DNA from: Geosiphon pyriformis
Lineage: Eukaryota > Glomeromycota > Glomeromycetes > Archaeosporales > Geosiphonaceae
Assembly (NCBI GenBank): GCA_016748015.1
Contig: JAAOMT010000328.1
Span: forward strand, 450,955-514,954
Reading direction: 5' to 3'
DNA length: 64,000 nucleotides
Shown: piece by piece, positions 1-9,689 of the stretch
Layout of the letters: each line of letters starts with the position of its first letter
How positions within the stretch are numbered: position 1 is the first letter of the stretch
Translations under genes and position numbers: made by a program
Notes under the pieces: model-generated
What the model saw: only the letters and a program-made list of their open reading frames with translations
The model's database searches: none
Told to the model about the DNA's origin: nothing

Positions 1-439
1 AGAACCAAGTAGCAAGAGAGCCTTGGAGATAGCCACCAACAATTTGGAACTTGTATTCATTATCATATTGGTTTGCTGTGGCAGCTCTCTCAAAATCATC
101 TAGCCATTCAATTGGATCTTGGACATCATCTCTGAATAACAGTTATGGGGTGTTGTTTCTTTGCCCTAAAGCAGTCTGTATATCTTGAAGGGTGATCAGA
201 ATGTTTTGTTGTAGAGGGTCTTAAGCCATTGGTTCAGGTGTAACTGTTTGTGTGGAGTGTTCTGATTTACTTGAAAAGAGATCAAAAACAGGAACAGTTT
301 AATAGCTTTCTTCTTCTGTTTTAAGAGAAGTTTCTGTTGATTAATGGGCAGCAATTCAAATGTGGTGTTATAATTGAAACTTATACTTCTTATTAATTAT
401 TACATGTATTAACTACTGATATCACATAAATTAGCCACT

Positions 440-592
440 CTATTTTTAGTAAGTGATCATTGATCTGATCAATGACCTGACCGTTGACTTAATCATTAAC
501 TTAATTATTGATCTGATCAATGACCTTATTATTAACCTGATTATTGACCTGATCATTGACCTAGTCATTGACCTGATTATTGACCACTTTTG
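440..592 (+). repeat. 12-bp minisatellite in LTR U3
   Basis: About a dozen imperfect copies of a 12-bp unit close to TGATCATTGACC, alternating with variants such as TTAATCATTAAC. The units contain the palindrome TGATCA. The array ends directly upstream of the TATA-like box at 598-605. Equivalent arrays with other copy numbers occur at about 2955-3095 and 20050-20150, and shorter ones on the minus strand at about 2030-2085 and 2430-2490. Confidence 0.8.
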
Positions 593-597
593 ATAGC

Positions 598-605
598 TAT
601 ATAAG
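598..605 (+). promoter_or_regulatory. Putative LTR TATA box
   Basis: TATATAAG, preceded by the repeat array and followed about 10 bases later by a conserved ATCTCTTAGCTGTAG. The same arrangement is found in each A/D-family LTR in the window, which argues for a core promoter. Promoter activity itself is an inference. Confidence 0.5.
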
Positions 606-1488
606 CAATGAATCTCTTAGCTGTAGAAAAACATGAAGAAATAAAGAAATCAAGGAAATCAAATAAATAAAATAACAACTTTTATTTTAATCCTTCTCTT
701 ATTGCTAATTTCCCTTTCCCTACTTTCAAGTATCTGAACATCTTAAAGATAAAAGATTACTTGTTGGTTATTTCTTACTCTTTTTTTGAAATGTGTAATT
801 GCAGCATTTGAAGATTATTAAATAAAACATGACTGAAAAGTACATCTGATACCTGATATTGAATTCTAAAAGCACCAATGTGAGGCATAGAATTGTATCA
901 GGTGTGATCATTTGTTGACAGTATGAACTATCCCTCTACCTTTAGATTCTCTGGTTATTTTTGAAAAGTATAGCAACTGAGATATTTTATGAAACTGATC
1001 TCACATATTGAATCCATACTTATTTAATTCACTCTTTGAAGTTGAATTTTCTTTGATTCCTTTTATCACCCTACAATTCTGTTCTCCCTTGCTATTTGTT
1101 AGCTTGTTACTCCAATCTGTAACAGTGGATTTGATGATTCAGATATTCGAAATCAGGGGGCTGTTGTTTAAAGATTGTAGAATATAAGAGCTGATTGATA
1201 TTATTGTTTCTTTCTTCAAAGTTATCTTCAAAATAAGCTTGGTCAAAATAATAGGTTGTATAAGCTGTGTAGGTTTCAGCTGAATGCTCATTCAGGAACC
1301 AGTTCCAAAAGTCTTGAAATTGTCTACTGGATTGTTTTTTAATGGGGAAGCAAATCAAGCAGAAAGACAAAAGATTGAGTTCAATAAAGTTTAGATCATT
1401 TTTATTGTGTGCTTCAAAGTGTTCCTCTAATTGTTGTGATAAGTATGAATAATCACCTATACAATAAGAAACAAAGTGGAATTTGACA

Positions 1489-1506
1489 ACCTCACAGGGA
1501 GCACCA
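1489..1506 (-). other. Primer-binding site, element A
   Basis: On the minus strand it reads TGGTGCTCCCTGTGAGGT, six bases downstream of the LTR end. The leading TGG pairs with a tRNA CCA tail. The implied tRNA 3' end (AGGGAGC acceptor strand plus A plus CCA) resembles elongator tRNA-Met of fungi; the tRNA identity is inferred. Confidence 0.75.
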
Positions 1507-1512
1507 CTTTTA

Positions 1513-2169
1513 TGTTACAGGTTGGAGTAACAAGCTAACAGATAGCAAGGGAGAACAGAATTGTAAGATAATAGAAATAATTAAAGAGCTTTCAACTTCA
1601 ATAAGTAAATTGAATAAGTATAGATTCAATGTGCAAGATCAGTCTCATAAAATATCTTAGTTACTGTATTTTTCAAAAATAATCAGGAGATCTGAAGATA
1701 GAGGGATAGTCTGTACTGTCAACAAATAATTACACTTGGTATAATTCTATGCCTCACATTGGTGCTCTTAGAATTCAATATCAAGTATCAGATGTACTTT
1801 TCAGTCATGTTTTATTCAATAGTCTTCAAATGCTGCAATTACACATTTCAGGAAAAGGATAGGTAAATGCCAATAAGTAGTCTTTTATTTTTAAGATGTT
1901 CAGATACTTGAAGGTAAGAAAAAAGAAATTAGCAATAAAAAAAGGATTAAGATGAAGTTGTTATTTTATTTCTTTAATTCTTATATGCATTTCTACAGCT
2001 AAGAGATTCATCACTTATATAGCTGTCAAAAGTGGTCAATGATTAAATCAATAGTCAGGTTATTAATCAGATTAATGATTACTTTCTAAAAATAGAGTGG
2101 CTAATTTATGTGACATTAATGGCTAATACATGTGATAATTAATAAAAAGTATAAGTTTCAACTGTAATA
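1513..2169 (-). mobile_element. 5' LTR of element A
   Basis: Minus-strand LTR whose 3' end (AACCTGTAACA) abuts the primer-binding site at 1489-1506 and whose 5' end reads TATTACAGTTGAAAC. At 657 bp it is shorter than its sisters (706-759 bp), mainly because its U3 repeat array holds fewer 12-bp units. The outer flank at 2170 enters another LTR of the same family, so A is nested in a relative or the junction was rearranged. Confidence 0.8.
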
Positions 2170-2566
2170 TTAGGTATCAGATGTACTTTTCAGTCATGTT
2201 TTATTCAATAATCTTCAAATACTATAATTACACATTTCAGGAAAAGGATAAGGAATAACCAACAAGTAATCTTTTATTCCAAAATATTCAGATACTTAAA
2301 AATAGGGAAAGAGAAATTAGTAATAAAAGAATAATTAAAATGAAAGTTGTTATTTTATTTGTTTTTTTTCTTTGATTCTTATATGTTTTTCTACAGCTAA
2401 GAGATTTATTACTTATATAGCTATCAAAAGTGATCAATGATCAGGTCAATAACTAAGTCAATAATCAGATTAATGATCACTATCTAAAAATAGATTGGCT
2501 AATTATATAACATCAATGGCTAATATATATAATAATTAATAAGAAGTATAGGTTTCAACCATAACA
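2170..2566 (-). mobile_element. LTR fragment, A/D family
   Basis: Minus-strand LTR piece running from a mid-LTR position (the segment around TATCAGATGTACTTTTC) to the LTR start, read on that strand as TGTTATGGTTGAAACC. It carries the minus-strand TATA-like sequence and a short 12-bp repeat array. The missing part lies beyond the junction with element A's LTR. Its start interrupts the RNase H reading of the next feature. Confidence 0.72.
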
Positions 2567-2881
2567 ATACTATAGTATGTTCCCTGTCATTTTTATTTTT
2601 TTGTGAAAGGACAGCACCAAATCTATAGCCAGATATATCAGTGTAGAGGATGAAAAATTGGTCTAAATCAGGTTGCTTAAGATAACAAGTCTTTCTTTCA
2701 GAGTTTTAAAAGCTTTTTACTGGTGAGTGTTCCAATGATAATTGACATTTTTTTATAAATTTGCAATTGTAAAAAGCCAAACCAAAAAAAAAGTGTAGTT
2801 TAGAAACATTTATTAGTTGTTTAATGTTCTGGACTTTTTCAACTTTAACTGGGTCAGAAAAGATTCCATTTTTTGTAATAA
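2567..2881 (-). pseudogene. Gypsy RT/RNase H fragment
   Basis: On the minus strand this reads from the end of the reverse transcriptase (ITKNGIFSDPVKVEKV) through the connection region to the start of RNase H (FFILYTDISGYRFGAVLSQK). It then stops abruptly at the LTR boundary at 2566. The closest relative in the window is the D-element copy at 6480-6860. It is broken by a frame change near 2700 and truncated at both sides by LTRs. The first RNase H aspartate (YTD) is kept. Confidence 0.75.
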
Positions 2882-3611
2882 TGTTACAGTTGAAACCTAC
2901 ACTTCTTATTAATTATTACATGTATTAACCACTGATGTCATATAATTAGCCACTCTATTTTTAGATAGTAATCATTAACCTGATCAATGACTTAACTATT
3001 GACTTGATCATTGACCTAATCAATAATCTAATCATTGACCTAATCATTGATCTGATCATTAACCTAGTTGTTAACCTGATCATTAACCACTTTTGATAAC
3101 TATATAAGTGATAAATCTCTTAGCTGTAGAAAAGTATGTAAGAATCAAAGAAATAAAATAACAATTTTTATCTCAATTATTCTCTTATCGCTAATTTCCC
3201 TTTCCCTACCTTCAAGTATTTAAACATCTTGAAATAAAAGATTACTTGTTGGTTATTTTTTACTCTTTTTCTGAAATGTGTAATTGCAGCATTTGAAAAT
3301 TATTGAATAAAATATAACTAAAGAGCACATCTGATACCTAATATTGAATTCTAAGAGTGCTAATATAAAGCATAGAATTATACCAGTGTGTGATTATTTG
3401 TTAACAATATGAACTATTTTTCTATCTTCAAATTCTTTGGTTATCTTTTGAAAAGTATAGTGACTGAGATATTTTATGAGATTGATCTTGCACATTGAAT
3501 CCATATTTATTTAATTCACTCTTTGAAGTTAAATTCTCTTTGATTTTTTTCATCATTTTACAATCTTGTTTTCCCTTGCTATCTGTTAGCTTGTTACTCC
3601 AATCTGTAACA
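2882..3611 (+). mobile_element. 5' LTR of element D
   Basis: It starts TGTTACAGTTGAAACC, ends AATCTGTAACA, and is followed by a primer-binding site, which identifies it as a 5' LTR. The 12-bp repeat array lies at about 2955-3095 and a TATA-like TATATAAG at 3101-3108. The 3' partner is at 19964-20669. Flanking tetranucleotides are ATAA on the left and ATAG after the 3' LTR, a near match only, so both LTRs coming from one insertion is likely but unproven. Confidence 0.78.
3101..3108 (+). promoter_or_regulatory. Putative LTR TATA box, element D
   Basis: TATATAAG directly after the U3 repeat array, in the same context as the boxes at 598 and 20159. Promoter function is inferred from position and conservation. 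Confidence 0.5.
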
Positions 3612-3617
3612 TAAAAG

Positions 3618-3635
3618 TGGTGCTTTCTGTGAGAT
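3618..3635 (+). other. Primer-binding site, element D
   Basis: TGGTGCTTTCTGTGAGAT, six bases after the LTR end, the same spacing as in element A. It differs from A's site at three positions, all transition-type changes consistent with decay. Confidence 0.7.
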
Positions 3636-3689
3636 TGTCAAAATCCACTTTGTTTTCTATTGTATGGGTAATTATTCATATCTGCCATA

Positions 3690-3778
3690 ACAATTAGAAG
3701 AACACTTTGAAGCACACAACAAAAACAATCTAGACTTTATTAAACTCAATTTTTTGCTCTCCTGCTTGATTTGCTTCC
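3690..3778 (+). pseudogene. gag N-terminal remnant, element D
   Basis: Reads QLEEHFEAHNKNN and a following SCLICF, the same N-terminal gag stretch as element A at 1450-1340. Similarity to A ends near 3778, where the LINE-ORF1-like block begins. The rest of gag, protease and the front of RT are absent from this copy. Confidence 0.65.
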
Positions 3779-3990
3779 TACATTTTTTTGAAAAATATTA
3801 GTAAAAAGCTGTCTTTAGTGGCTTCTGGTTTATTTTCTTCACCTTTGGCTAATAGTTTTTCTCCAGTTAAAGTTTCTTTCAAAAGACACACTTGGATTAG
3901 TCCCAGTGTTGTTTCTACTATTTCTAAAAGCCCAAAGATTTTTAATAACAAACCAGTCAACAAGTTGGTTTTCCCCACTCTCACCATTTT

Positions 3991-4028
<38 letters not shown>

Positions 4029-5960
4029 TACAAATGGATGTAAAAGCCAAAAATTCCAAAAAACAGCAGCTAGTACTTGCAACTGCTTTGGTGACACTGA
4101 ATCTCTTTGTGGTTCTAGATAAAATCTTAGATAAGATTTCTATAGCAGCAGCCAGCCCTCTTTCTAATGTGAATGGCAACAACAGCAGTATATCTTCCAA
4201 GATGAACCAAGATCAACTACTGGCTGTGTTGCCTGATGTGATATTCTCCAACAAATCATTACCAATTCCAGTAGCAAAACAGTCCATCATTTCAGATGAT
4301 CTTAAAGATTAGGCTGATCAGATAGAAATGAAATCAACTGCTCTTCTCTTAGTTTCTGGTGTTACTGATGATAATGCTTGGAAAAATGTGAATGGTCATT
4401 AAAGATTCTTTGGTTGGGTGGCCTCCAATCTTGTATCTAGTGCTATATTTAAGATCAAGATAACTCTGCTCAGTTTCTTGTTTCAGTTGCTGTCTGGTTG
4501 CATTGGGCTTAAGTCTGTTTCAAAAAATGCCATTAAGTTGTTCTGTGTAGAATTTGCATTTTAGGAAAGTCTAAATGGTGCCACCAAAGTGGCCATTAAT
4601 AATGAAGTTTTTTTAACTACTCTTAAGATTGTAAAGTTTTCTGGTGTGATCTCTGTTTCTTCTCCTTTTTTGTTGGTTGTACTTTGTAATATATCTTTGG
4701 ATATCTCTTCTAATAACATCAAATCTGCTCTTGACATGTTTGGTGTTGTCATTTCAGTCAAGTTAAAGCCAGCTGGTTTATAGCAATATGCTGTGGTTTA
4801 TTTTAAAGACACTTCTTTTGCTGCTACCACTCTTACTTACTGGTCTGTGTTAATTAGAAAAGACAATATTAGAATTCTCTCTTTTACCAACCAAAATGAT
4901 GTTATTTCTTCAAAAGATACTTTTAAGGCTAAGTTGGTCAATCTTTCTTTTGGCTGTACTGTCTTTGAGATAAGTGATTTGGTCTCCCAAATTAGTGGCC
5001 ATATATGTTTTATTTCTTGCTCTCCTGAATCTTATTGAGATTAATACTTTGCTGTAGTTACCTTTGATTTTTTGGAATCTCTGAATGTTGTTGTGTCAAA
5101 AACTGGTACCTTACATAGTTGCCATATTTAGTAGAAAACTTCTGGATGTTGCCACTGCTATAGGTGTCAAGACTTGAATTATTTGGCTGTAGACTACAAG
5201 AAGTTACCTTCTCTTCCACCCAAACTCTCTTTTAACACTTCTGGTAACCCCAAAGTTTTCAAACTTTTATTTGCTAGATCTAAATTTTATGCCAAAGCTG
5301 CTGCTTTAGTGGTTTTTTTTGTTGCTGCTGTTGCTAATATGAACTTGGATCTTGGTGGTCCTTCTAAAACTACAACATCTATGTTGTCTGTTGTTCTTTC
5401 TGCTTCCAATTTTGCTGTTGAATCTAGGTTGGCTTCTCTGAAATTCCACCTTAGTGAACTGTCTGTGTTGATAAAATTTTTGGTTGAACCTCTTGGTGTT
5501 CTGATTGTATTGGTTACCAAATTGCTGTCTATTCCACTTGCTGTGGATGTATCAATTAAAAAATGTGTGGCTGGGTTGGTTAAGCAAAATAAAGGCTTGG
5601 CTGCTGTTGCTTCCATAATGCAGAAAAGAATAACACATCTTAAGAAAAAATGTGAGCAAGTTTGCTTGAAGAACGTATTTGATAATGATGACATAGTTAA
5701 TAATAATAATAATAATGATAAAAATTTTTCAGTTTATAATAACACCTTTGATGTTATAATGCATTTTTGGAAAGATTAGTCTTCCAGTATCAAATCCAAT
5801 CCTGATCAGACTGTTAAGTAAATGAGTGGTATGGTTAAAAATAGTTATGAGTTTGTTAATATTATAGATAAGATATATGAATAAGATATGTTTAATACAT
5901 TAAGTAGCAAAGGTAGTATTAGTATGTAGTTAGGACTTTTTACTTGTAATTAGCTGTATC
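3779..5960 (+). pseudogene. LINE ORF1-like RNA-binding protein, decayed
   Basis: Open stretches at 3788-4312, 4589-4783, 4793-5038 and 5174-5779 form one broken protein. The N-terminus is Ser/Lys-rich with a poly-Thr run. The middle resembles an RRM-like fold (region around DISSNNIKSALDMFGVV). Near 5145-5205 is a zinc-knuckle relic CYRCQDLNYLAVDY, where the His and last Cys of CX2CX4HX4C are both Tyr. The C-terminal third is Leu/Val/Ser-rich (VESRLASLKFHLSELSVLIK, possible coiled coil), then Asn/Asp-rich. It resembles ORF1 of L1/L2 in plan but not closely in sequence, and recalls, from memory, a repeated family in AM fungi. No ORF2 follows; Gypsy RT begins at about 6065. 5960-6064 holds nothing I can assign. 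Confidence 0.55.
3992..4027 (+). repeat. (ACT)12 microsatellite
   Basis: Twelve perfect ACT triplets, read as poly-Thr in the ORF1-like frame and as poly-Val antisense. It creates a spurious long minus-strand frame. Confidence 0.95.
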
Positions 5961-6064
5961 TTGTGATTTGTATTATTGGGTGACCTGGCTTTATGAAAGT
6001 ACTTATTACTGTGGACATAATTAATAAATGACCAGTATGACTACACATTAACAAAAAAAAAATC

Positions 6065-7140
6065 ACTATAAGAGACATGTATTCACTCTCCAAAATTAAT
6101 GCAATGATAAATAAATTCAATAGTACTGCTTTCTTCTTAACCATTAACTTAACTGTTAGATTTTGGCAAATAGAGATGGATCTAGAAAATAGAAAAAAAA
6201 CTGCCTTTATCACCAAATATGACACTTATGAATTTACAATCATGCTTTTTGGTCTTACCAATGTCTCTTCTACTTTTCAATACCTAATGGACAAAGTATT
6301 TGAATCAGTAAAAAAAAACTTTGTTCTGGTTTACTTAGATAACATAATAGTCTACTTAAAAATCATAAATAAACACTTTAAACATTTGTAGAAGGTTTTT
6401 GACTTGTTTAGAAATGCTGGTTTTAAGATCAACCCAATCAAATTTTTTTTTAGACATTAATTCACCCAGTTTCTTGGTCATCTTATTACAAAAGATGGAA
6501 TCTTTCCCGACTCAGTTAAAGTTGAAAAAGTTTAAAACATTAAACAACCAATGAATGTTCTTAAACTATGTTTTTTTCTTGGTTTGGCTTCTTATTATCA
6601 CAAATTTATTAAGGATTTCTCCAAAATCACCTTTTCTTTTAATCAGCTACTCAGAAAAAATGTCAATTATCACTGAGGCATTTATTAACAAAAAGCTTTT
6701 AAAATTCTGAAGGAAAAACTTGTTACTGAACCAATTCTTAAGCAACCTAATCTGAACCAATTTTTCATCCTTTATACTAATACATCTGGCTATTGACTTG
6801 GTGTTGTCTTTTTACAGAAAAATGAAAATGGCAAAGAACATGTTATAGCATATACCAGTAGATTCCTCACACCAGCAAAAAAGAACTATTCAGTTATTAA
6901 ACAAGAATGTTTAGCAGTAGTTTGGGCTACTAGTTACTGGGATCAATATCTTCTTGGTGTAAAATTCTTAGTGGTAACAAATTATCAAGTCTTGGTTTGG
7001 CTGCACAATAAAAAAAAGCTGGAACACAAATGAATAACTCATTAGATTCTCTACTTGGATAAATTTGATTATAATATTTAATACCACAAAAGAGCAAATT
7101 ATTAAAATGCCAACACTTTCTTTAGACTTACCATCTAGTA
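6065..7140 (+). pseudogene. Reverse transcriptase and RNase H, element D
   Basis: Ty3/Gypsy RT starting in the palm (INLTVRFWQIEMD), then a catalytic block VLVYLDNIIVY at about 6325-6355, where YxDD has become YLDN. LGHLITKDGIF and a connection region follow. RNase H begins near 6765 (FILYTNTSGY, first Asp changed to Asn), followed by HVIAYTSRFLTPAKKNYSV and ECLAVVWA. The RT fingers are missing. Stops at about 6391, 6456, 6532 and 6675 disrupt the frame. A non-functional relic. Confidence 0.85.
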
Positions 7141-8024
7141 ATAGTACAACCTCTTAAATTAAACCAACCTAATTATTAGTAACTCTTTCACAAACAAACA
7201 TGATAATAGACTTAGACAACTACTCTGCCTTAATAGAATTTTTGGATAAAGGACAATACCCATCAGAATACACTTAACAGCAAAGAGAACATTTGTGCAA
7301 ACAATTAAATTTTTTATTTAATCTACCAGAACCAATTATATAAAAGAAACAGAAAAGATCCTAACCATCTCCAGAGAGTCATCAAATTTGAAAAAAGAGA
7401 AATTGTAATATACAACATGCATACTGACTCATTAGTTAGACACTTTGGAAAAACAAAAACAATTCAGAAAACTTTAGCTTGCTATTATTGGCCTATCTTG
7501 AGAAAGAACATTGCTGAATACATTAAAACTTGTAACATCTGCCAAAGAAAAAGCAAATCCAATTGCAAAAAAAATATTCATCCAATCTCTGTTAATCAAT
7601 TATTTGACAGAATTGGTATAGATGTTGTTGGATCTTTAATAATAATTTCTGATAGCAACAGATATATTATTACAGCTACTGACTATCTTATAAAGTAGAT
7701 AGAAGCAAGAGCCACTCCAAACCAAATAGCAGTCTCAATACCCAATTTTATTTATAAAAATATCATCTGCTATCATGGCTGCTCCAAAGAACTTTTATCT
7801 GATAGAGGAAAAGCTTTTTTCAGTACACTGGTTAAAGAACTTTGTAGAAAAATAGGAATACATCATAAACTATCTTCTTCTTACCACCCTTAAACAAATA
7901 GCTTAGTGAAACATTTTAATAAAATACTATGTAAAACTCTGGCCAAAACCAGTGAAGAAACAAACTTATGGAACAAAGTACTGCCTTCAGCTTTGTTTGT
8001 TTATAGAACTGTGGATTATAACAT
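7141..8024 (+). pseudogene. Integrase N-terminal and core part, element D (interrupted by element C)
   Basis: 7141-7400 is a poorly conserved linker. From about 7417: HTDSLVRHFG, then CNICQRK (HHCC zinc-binding region), then the core with GIDVVG (first Asp), LSDRGKAFF (second Asp) and NSLVKHFNK, where the DDE glutamate is Lys. The frame stops at VYRTVDYN because element C is inserted at 8025. Joining 8024 to 18802 continues the same frame into TSYEPFYLLYKHMATLPIE, the usual integrase sequence there. Confidence 0.85.
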
Positions 8025-8909
8025 TGTTACAGATTATTATTTGGGATCTCAAATCAAATAACAAATCTGTAACTTGGTGCTCAATATCTTGACAATGCTA
8101 GTAATACTGGTATATTGGTTGTATCTAAAGGTTTTAGAGTTAAGTCCTTTGTATAATGAACAGAGATTCAATAACAATGTAGTTGGTTGGTGAGTTGTGT
8201 TCCCAATTTCTGTCTTCAGCTTGGTGGCTGGTTTATTCTGGCAGTTATATCCTTTTGGTAAGCTATCCATTAATATATATATAATTTTACCCTTATTTCT
8301 GGGTCTTTTACCAGCTATTTGTGACATCAATTACTCAGCACTTTAATCCTTAATCAGTTAGTATATAACAGTAAAAATCAAAGAAAAAAAGAAATAAAAA
8401 AAATAAAGAAATGAGCCAAGGTGATGTGCATATTAGTATCTTGTCAATAGTCATGATCAAGAGCTATTGTTCCAGCATGGTTAGGTATCAATTACTATCA
8501 ACATAAAGTGTTGATAGTGGAGAGTGGATTTGGAATAGTGAATAATTTATTTATTTTAATATTTGTGGATAAAAAATTTCTAACTAAAGGATTCTTATCT
8601 TTCTACTTCTAATGCTATCACTATATATACATAATTGATGTTCTATGAGATCGCTCACATTCCTGAGCAATGTGCTATGATTTCTTGAGCAATGTTCATA
8701 TTGTTGAGCAATATGCTCTAATTTTCTAATATTGCTCCATATTGCTAAGCAATATGCCATGTTTTCTGATATTGCTCCACATTGCTAAGCAATATACTAT
8801 GATTTCTATCATTGCTCTATATTGCTGAGCAATATGCTCACGTGCTATATACTATTTACTCATTGGTCTACTATTCTTCCTATATCTGTTTTTCTTTTTA
8901 TGAGTAATA
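8025..8909 (-). mobile_element. 3' LTR of element C
   Basis: On the minus strand it starts TATTACTCATAAAAAG after the polypurine tract and ends TCTGTAACA. At 885 bp it is about 100 bp longer than its 5' partner, because its palindromic repeat block (about 8650-8840) has about five units against two or three. Confidence 0.88.
8650..8842 (-). repeat. Palindromic repeat block in C-family LTR
   Basis: About five units spaced near 40 bp, each with the palindrome ATTGCTNAGCAAT or a close variant, separated by TTTCTGATATTGCTCC-like spacers. The block lies in U3, upstream (on the minus strand) of the TATA-like sequence near 8620. Similar blocks occur at about 18650-18725, 44315-44440, 45915-46045, 55070-55215 and 57890-58085. 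Confidence 0.85.
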
Positions 8910-8923
8910 TTATCTCCTCCTTT
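8910..8923 (-). other. Polypurine tract, element C
   Basis: On the minus strand AAAAGGAGGAGATAA lies directly against the 3' LTR and overlaps the end of the post-integrase ORF. Polypurine tracts prime plus-strand DNA synthesis in LTR retrotransposons. Relatives: TAAAAGAAGGAAATAA in F, AAAGGAGGGAATAA in E, AAAAAGGAGGAGATAA in G. Confidence 0.75.
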
Positions 8924-9522
8924 TTAATATTGAGCTTCATTGAAATCTTCATTCTGAATTAGTTCTAATACTTCTTTTTCTAGTATTGTTTGTTCAACTT
9001 TATTTTTTATGTCTTCTACTTGTACATTGTTCATTCTTCCTTATTGGTTAATGGTTATGGTTTCTATATCAGAGTGTAACAGTATTTCTGGATAGTTCTA
9101 AAATATATTGTGCAGTTGGTAAATTGTTCTCACATGTAGTGTTGAGTTTGTCTTTTTCCCAATAAATTCTTCAATTTGTTGTATTATGTTTTGATTAAAT
9201 ATCCTCTTAGATTTGTTGATATACAACTTTTAAATATTCGAAGTTGTTTTGTCTATTACTTCCAATTCTTTTTTGTAAGTTCTTCTGTTAGTGCCATAAT
9301 AGATATTTTTCCAAAAGTGTTCTTTACTTTTTCTATTATTTTATCTGACCAGTTTTTATCATTCTTTGGTAACCACTAATATAGTGTATTCTTTGTTTTT
9401 TTTTTGGTGTTTTGATAGCAAATTGTTTGGTTGTTAATGATAATTTCTATGTTTAAAGATTGTTGACTTAAGGCCTGAAATAATTGTTAAGCTATAATGT
9501 GGATATAATCTGGTATTTCTAT
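8924..9522 (-). pseudogene. Post-integrase ORF of unknown function, element C
   Basis: Between integrase and polypurine tract. The start corresponds to the ATG of F and G but reads ATA here. Recognisable pieces are LFQALSQQSLNIEIIINNQ, WSDKIIEKVKNTFGKI and NIIQQIEEFIGKKTN. The block SYCYYQLG, present in F, G and E, is lost through a deletion of about 30 bp near 9235. No known domain is recognised; it is rich in Ile, Gln and Asn and has no obvious signal peptide or membrane helix. It occupies the position where env-like genes lie in some Gypsy elements, but nothing shows an envelope function. Confidence 0.6.
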
Positions 9523-9689
9523 TTTTTTCTTGGTTGCCTTTGTCATGTATACTGTGTCTTTATATACTTTTTTATTGTTTGATTTTACATGTTTGGTCCA
9601 ATAATTATGATTGGTTCCAGATCTCGTAGAATCTCCTCTGATTGAACTAGTATTTGTTGTACTCCTAATTGTGAAATATTATTGGTAGA

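Larger units (their letters stand above)
366..1124 (+). mobile_element. Solo LTR of the A/D Gypsy family, inserted in gag
   Basis: It begins TGTTATAATTGAAAC and ends AATCTGTAACA, the termini of other A/D-family LTRs here. It is flanked by GTGG at 362-365 and 1125-1128, a 4-bp target site duplication. No primer-binding site follows it and no internal sequence accompanies it, so it is a solo LTR left by LTR-LTR recombination. It lies antisense to the interrupted gag. It carries the family's TGATCATTGACC repeat array at about 440-590 and a TATA-like TATATAAG just after. Confidence 0.88.
1..1450 (-). pseudogene. Ty3/Gypsy gag pseudogene, element A (split by a solo LTR, runs off the left edge)
   Basis: Read on the minus strand, the frame from about 1450 gives a hydrophilic N-terminal gag segment. 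After removal of the inserted LTR at 366-1124 it continues in the same frame to the window edge. The last part (about 135-1) reads like a retrotransposon gag capsid domain, with FRDDVQDPIEWLDDFE and a following LQGSLATWF. Several stops are TAA or TAG where CAA or CAG would fit, and one lies near position 225. There is no ATG in the proper frame; the first open stretch begins at a TTG. The gag role (capsid formation) is inferred from that domain and from the adjacent primer-binding site and LTR. The same N-terminus recurs at 3690-3778 in element D, so A and D belong to one family. Confidence 0.72.

Noticed and set aside
1107-1370. Small independent 87-codon gene
   Set aside because: It is the N-terminal gag of element A, ending in the inserted solo LTR; its start codon is TTG.
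3778-4200. 140-codon minus-strand frame with a poly-Val run
   Set aside because: Antisense shadow of the (ACT)12 microsatellite and the ORF1-like frame; no domain.
8049-8330. Minus-strand ORFs within LTRs (also 18036-18257 and 54540-54734)
   Set aside because: They lie wholly in LTR sequence, recur only because the LTR recurs, and have no conserved start or domain; a short LTR-encoded peptide cannot be excluded but is not supported.
8650-8842. CRISPR-like array
   Set aside because: The units are imperfect palindromes inside an LTR, the spacers are not unique, no cas genes are present and the genome is eukaryotic.
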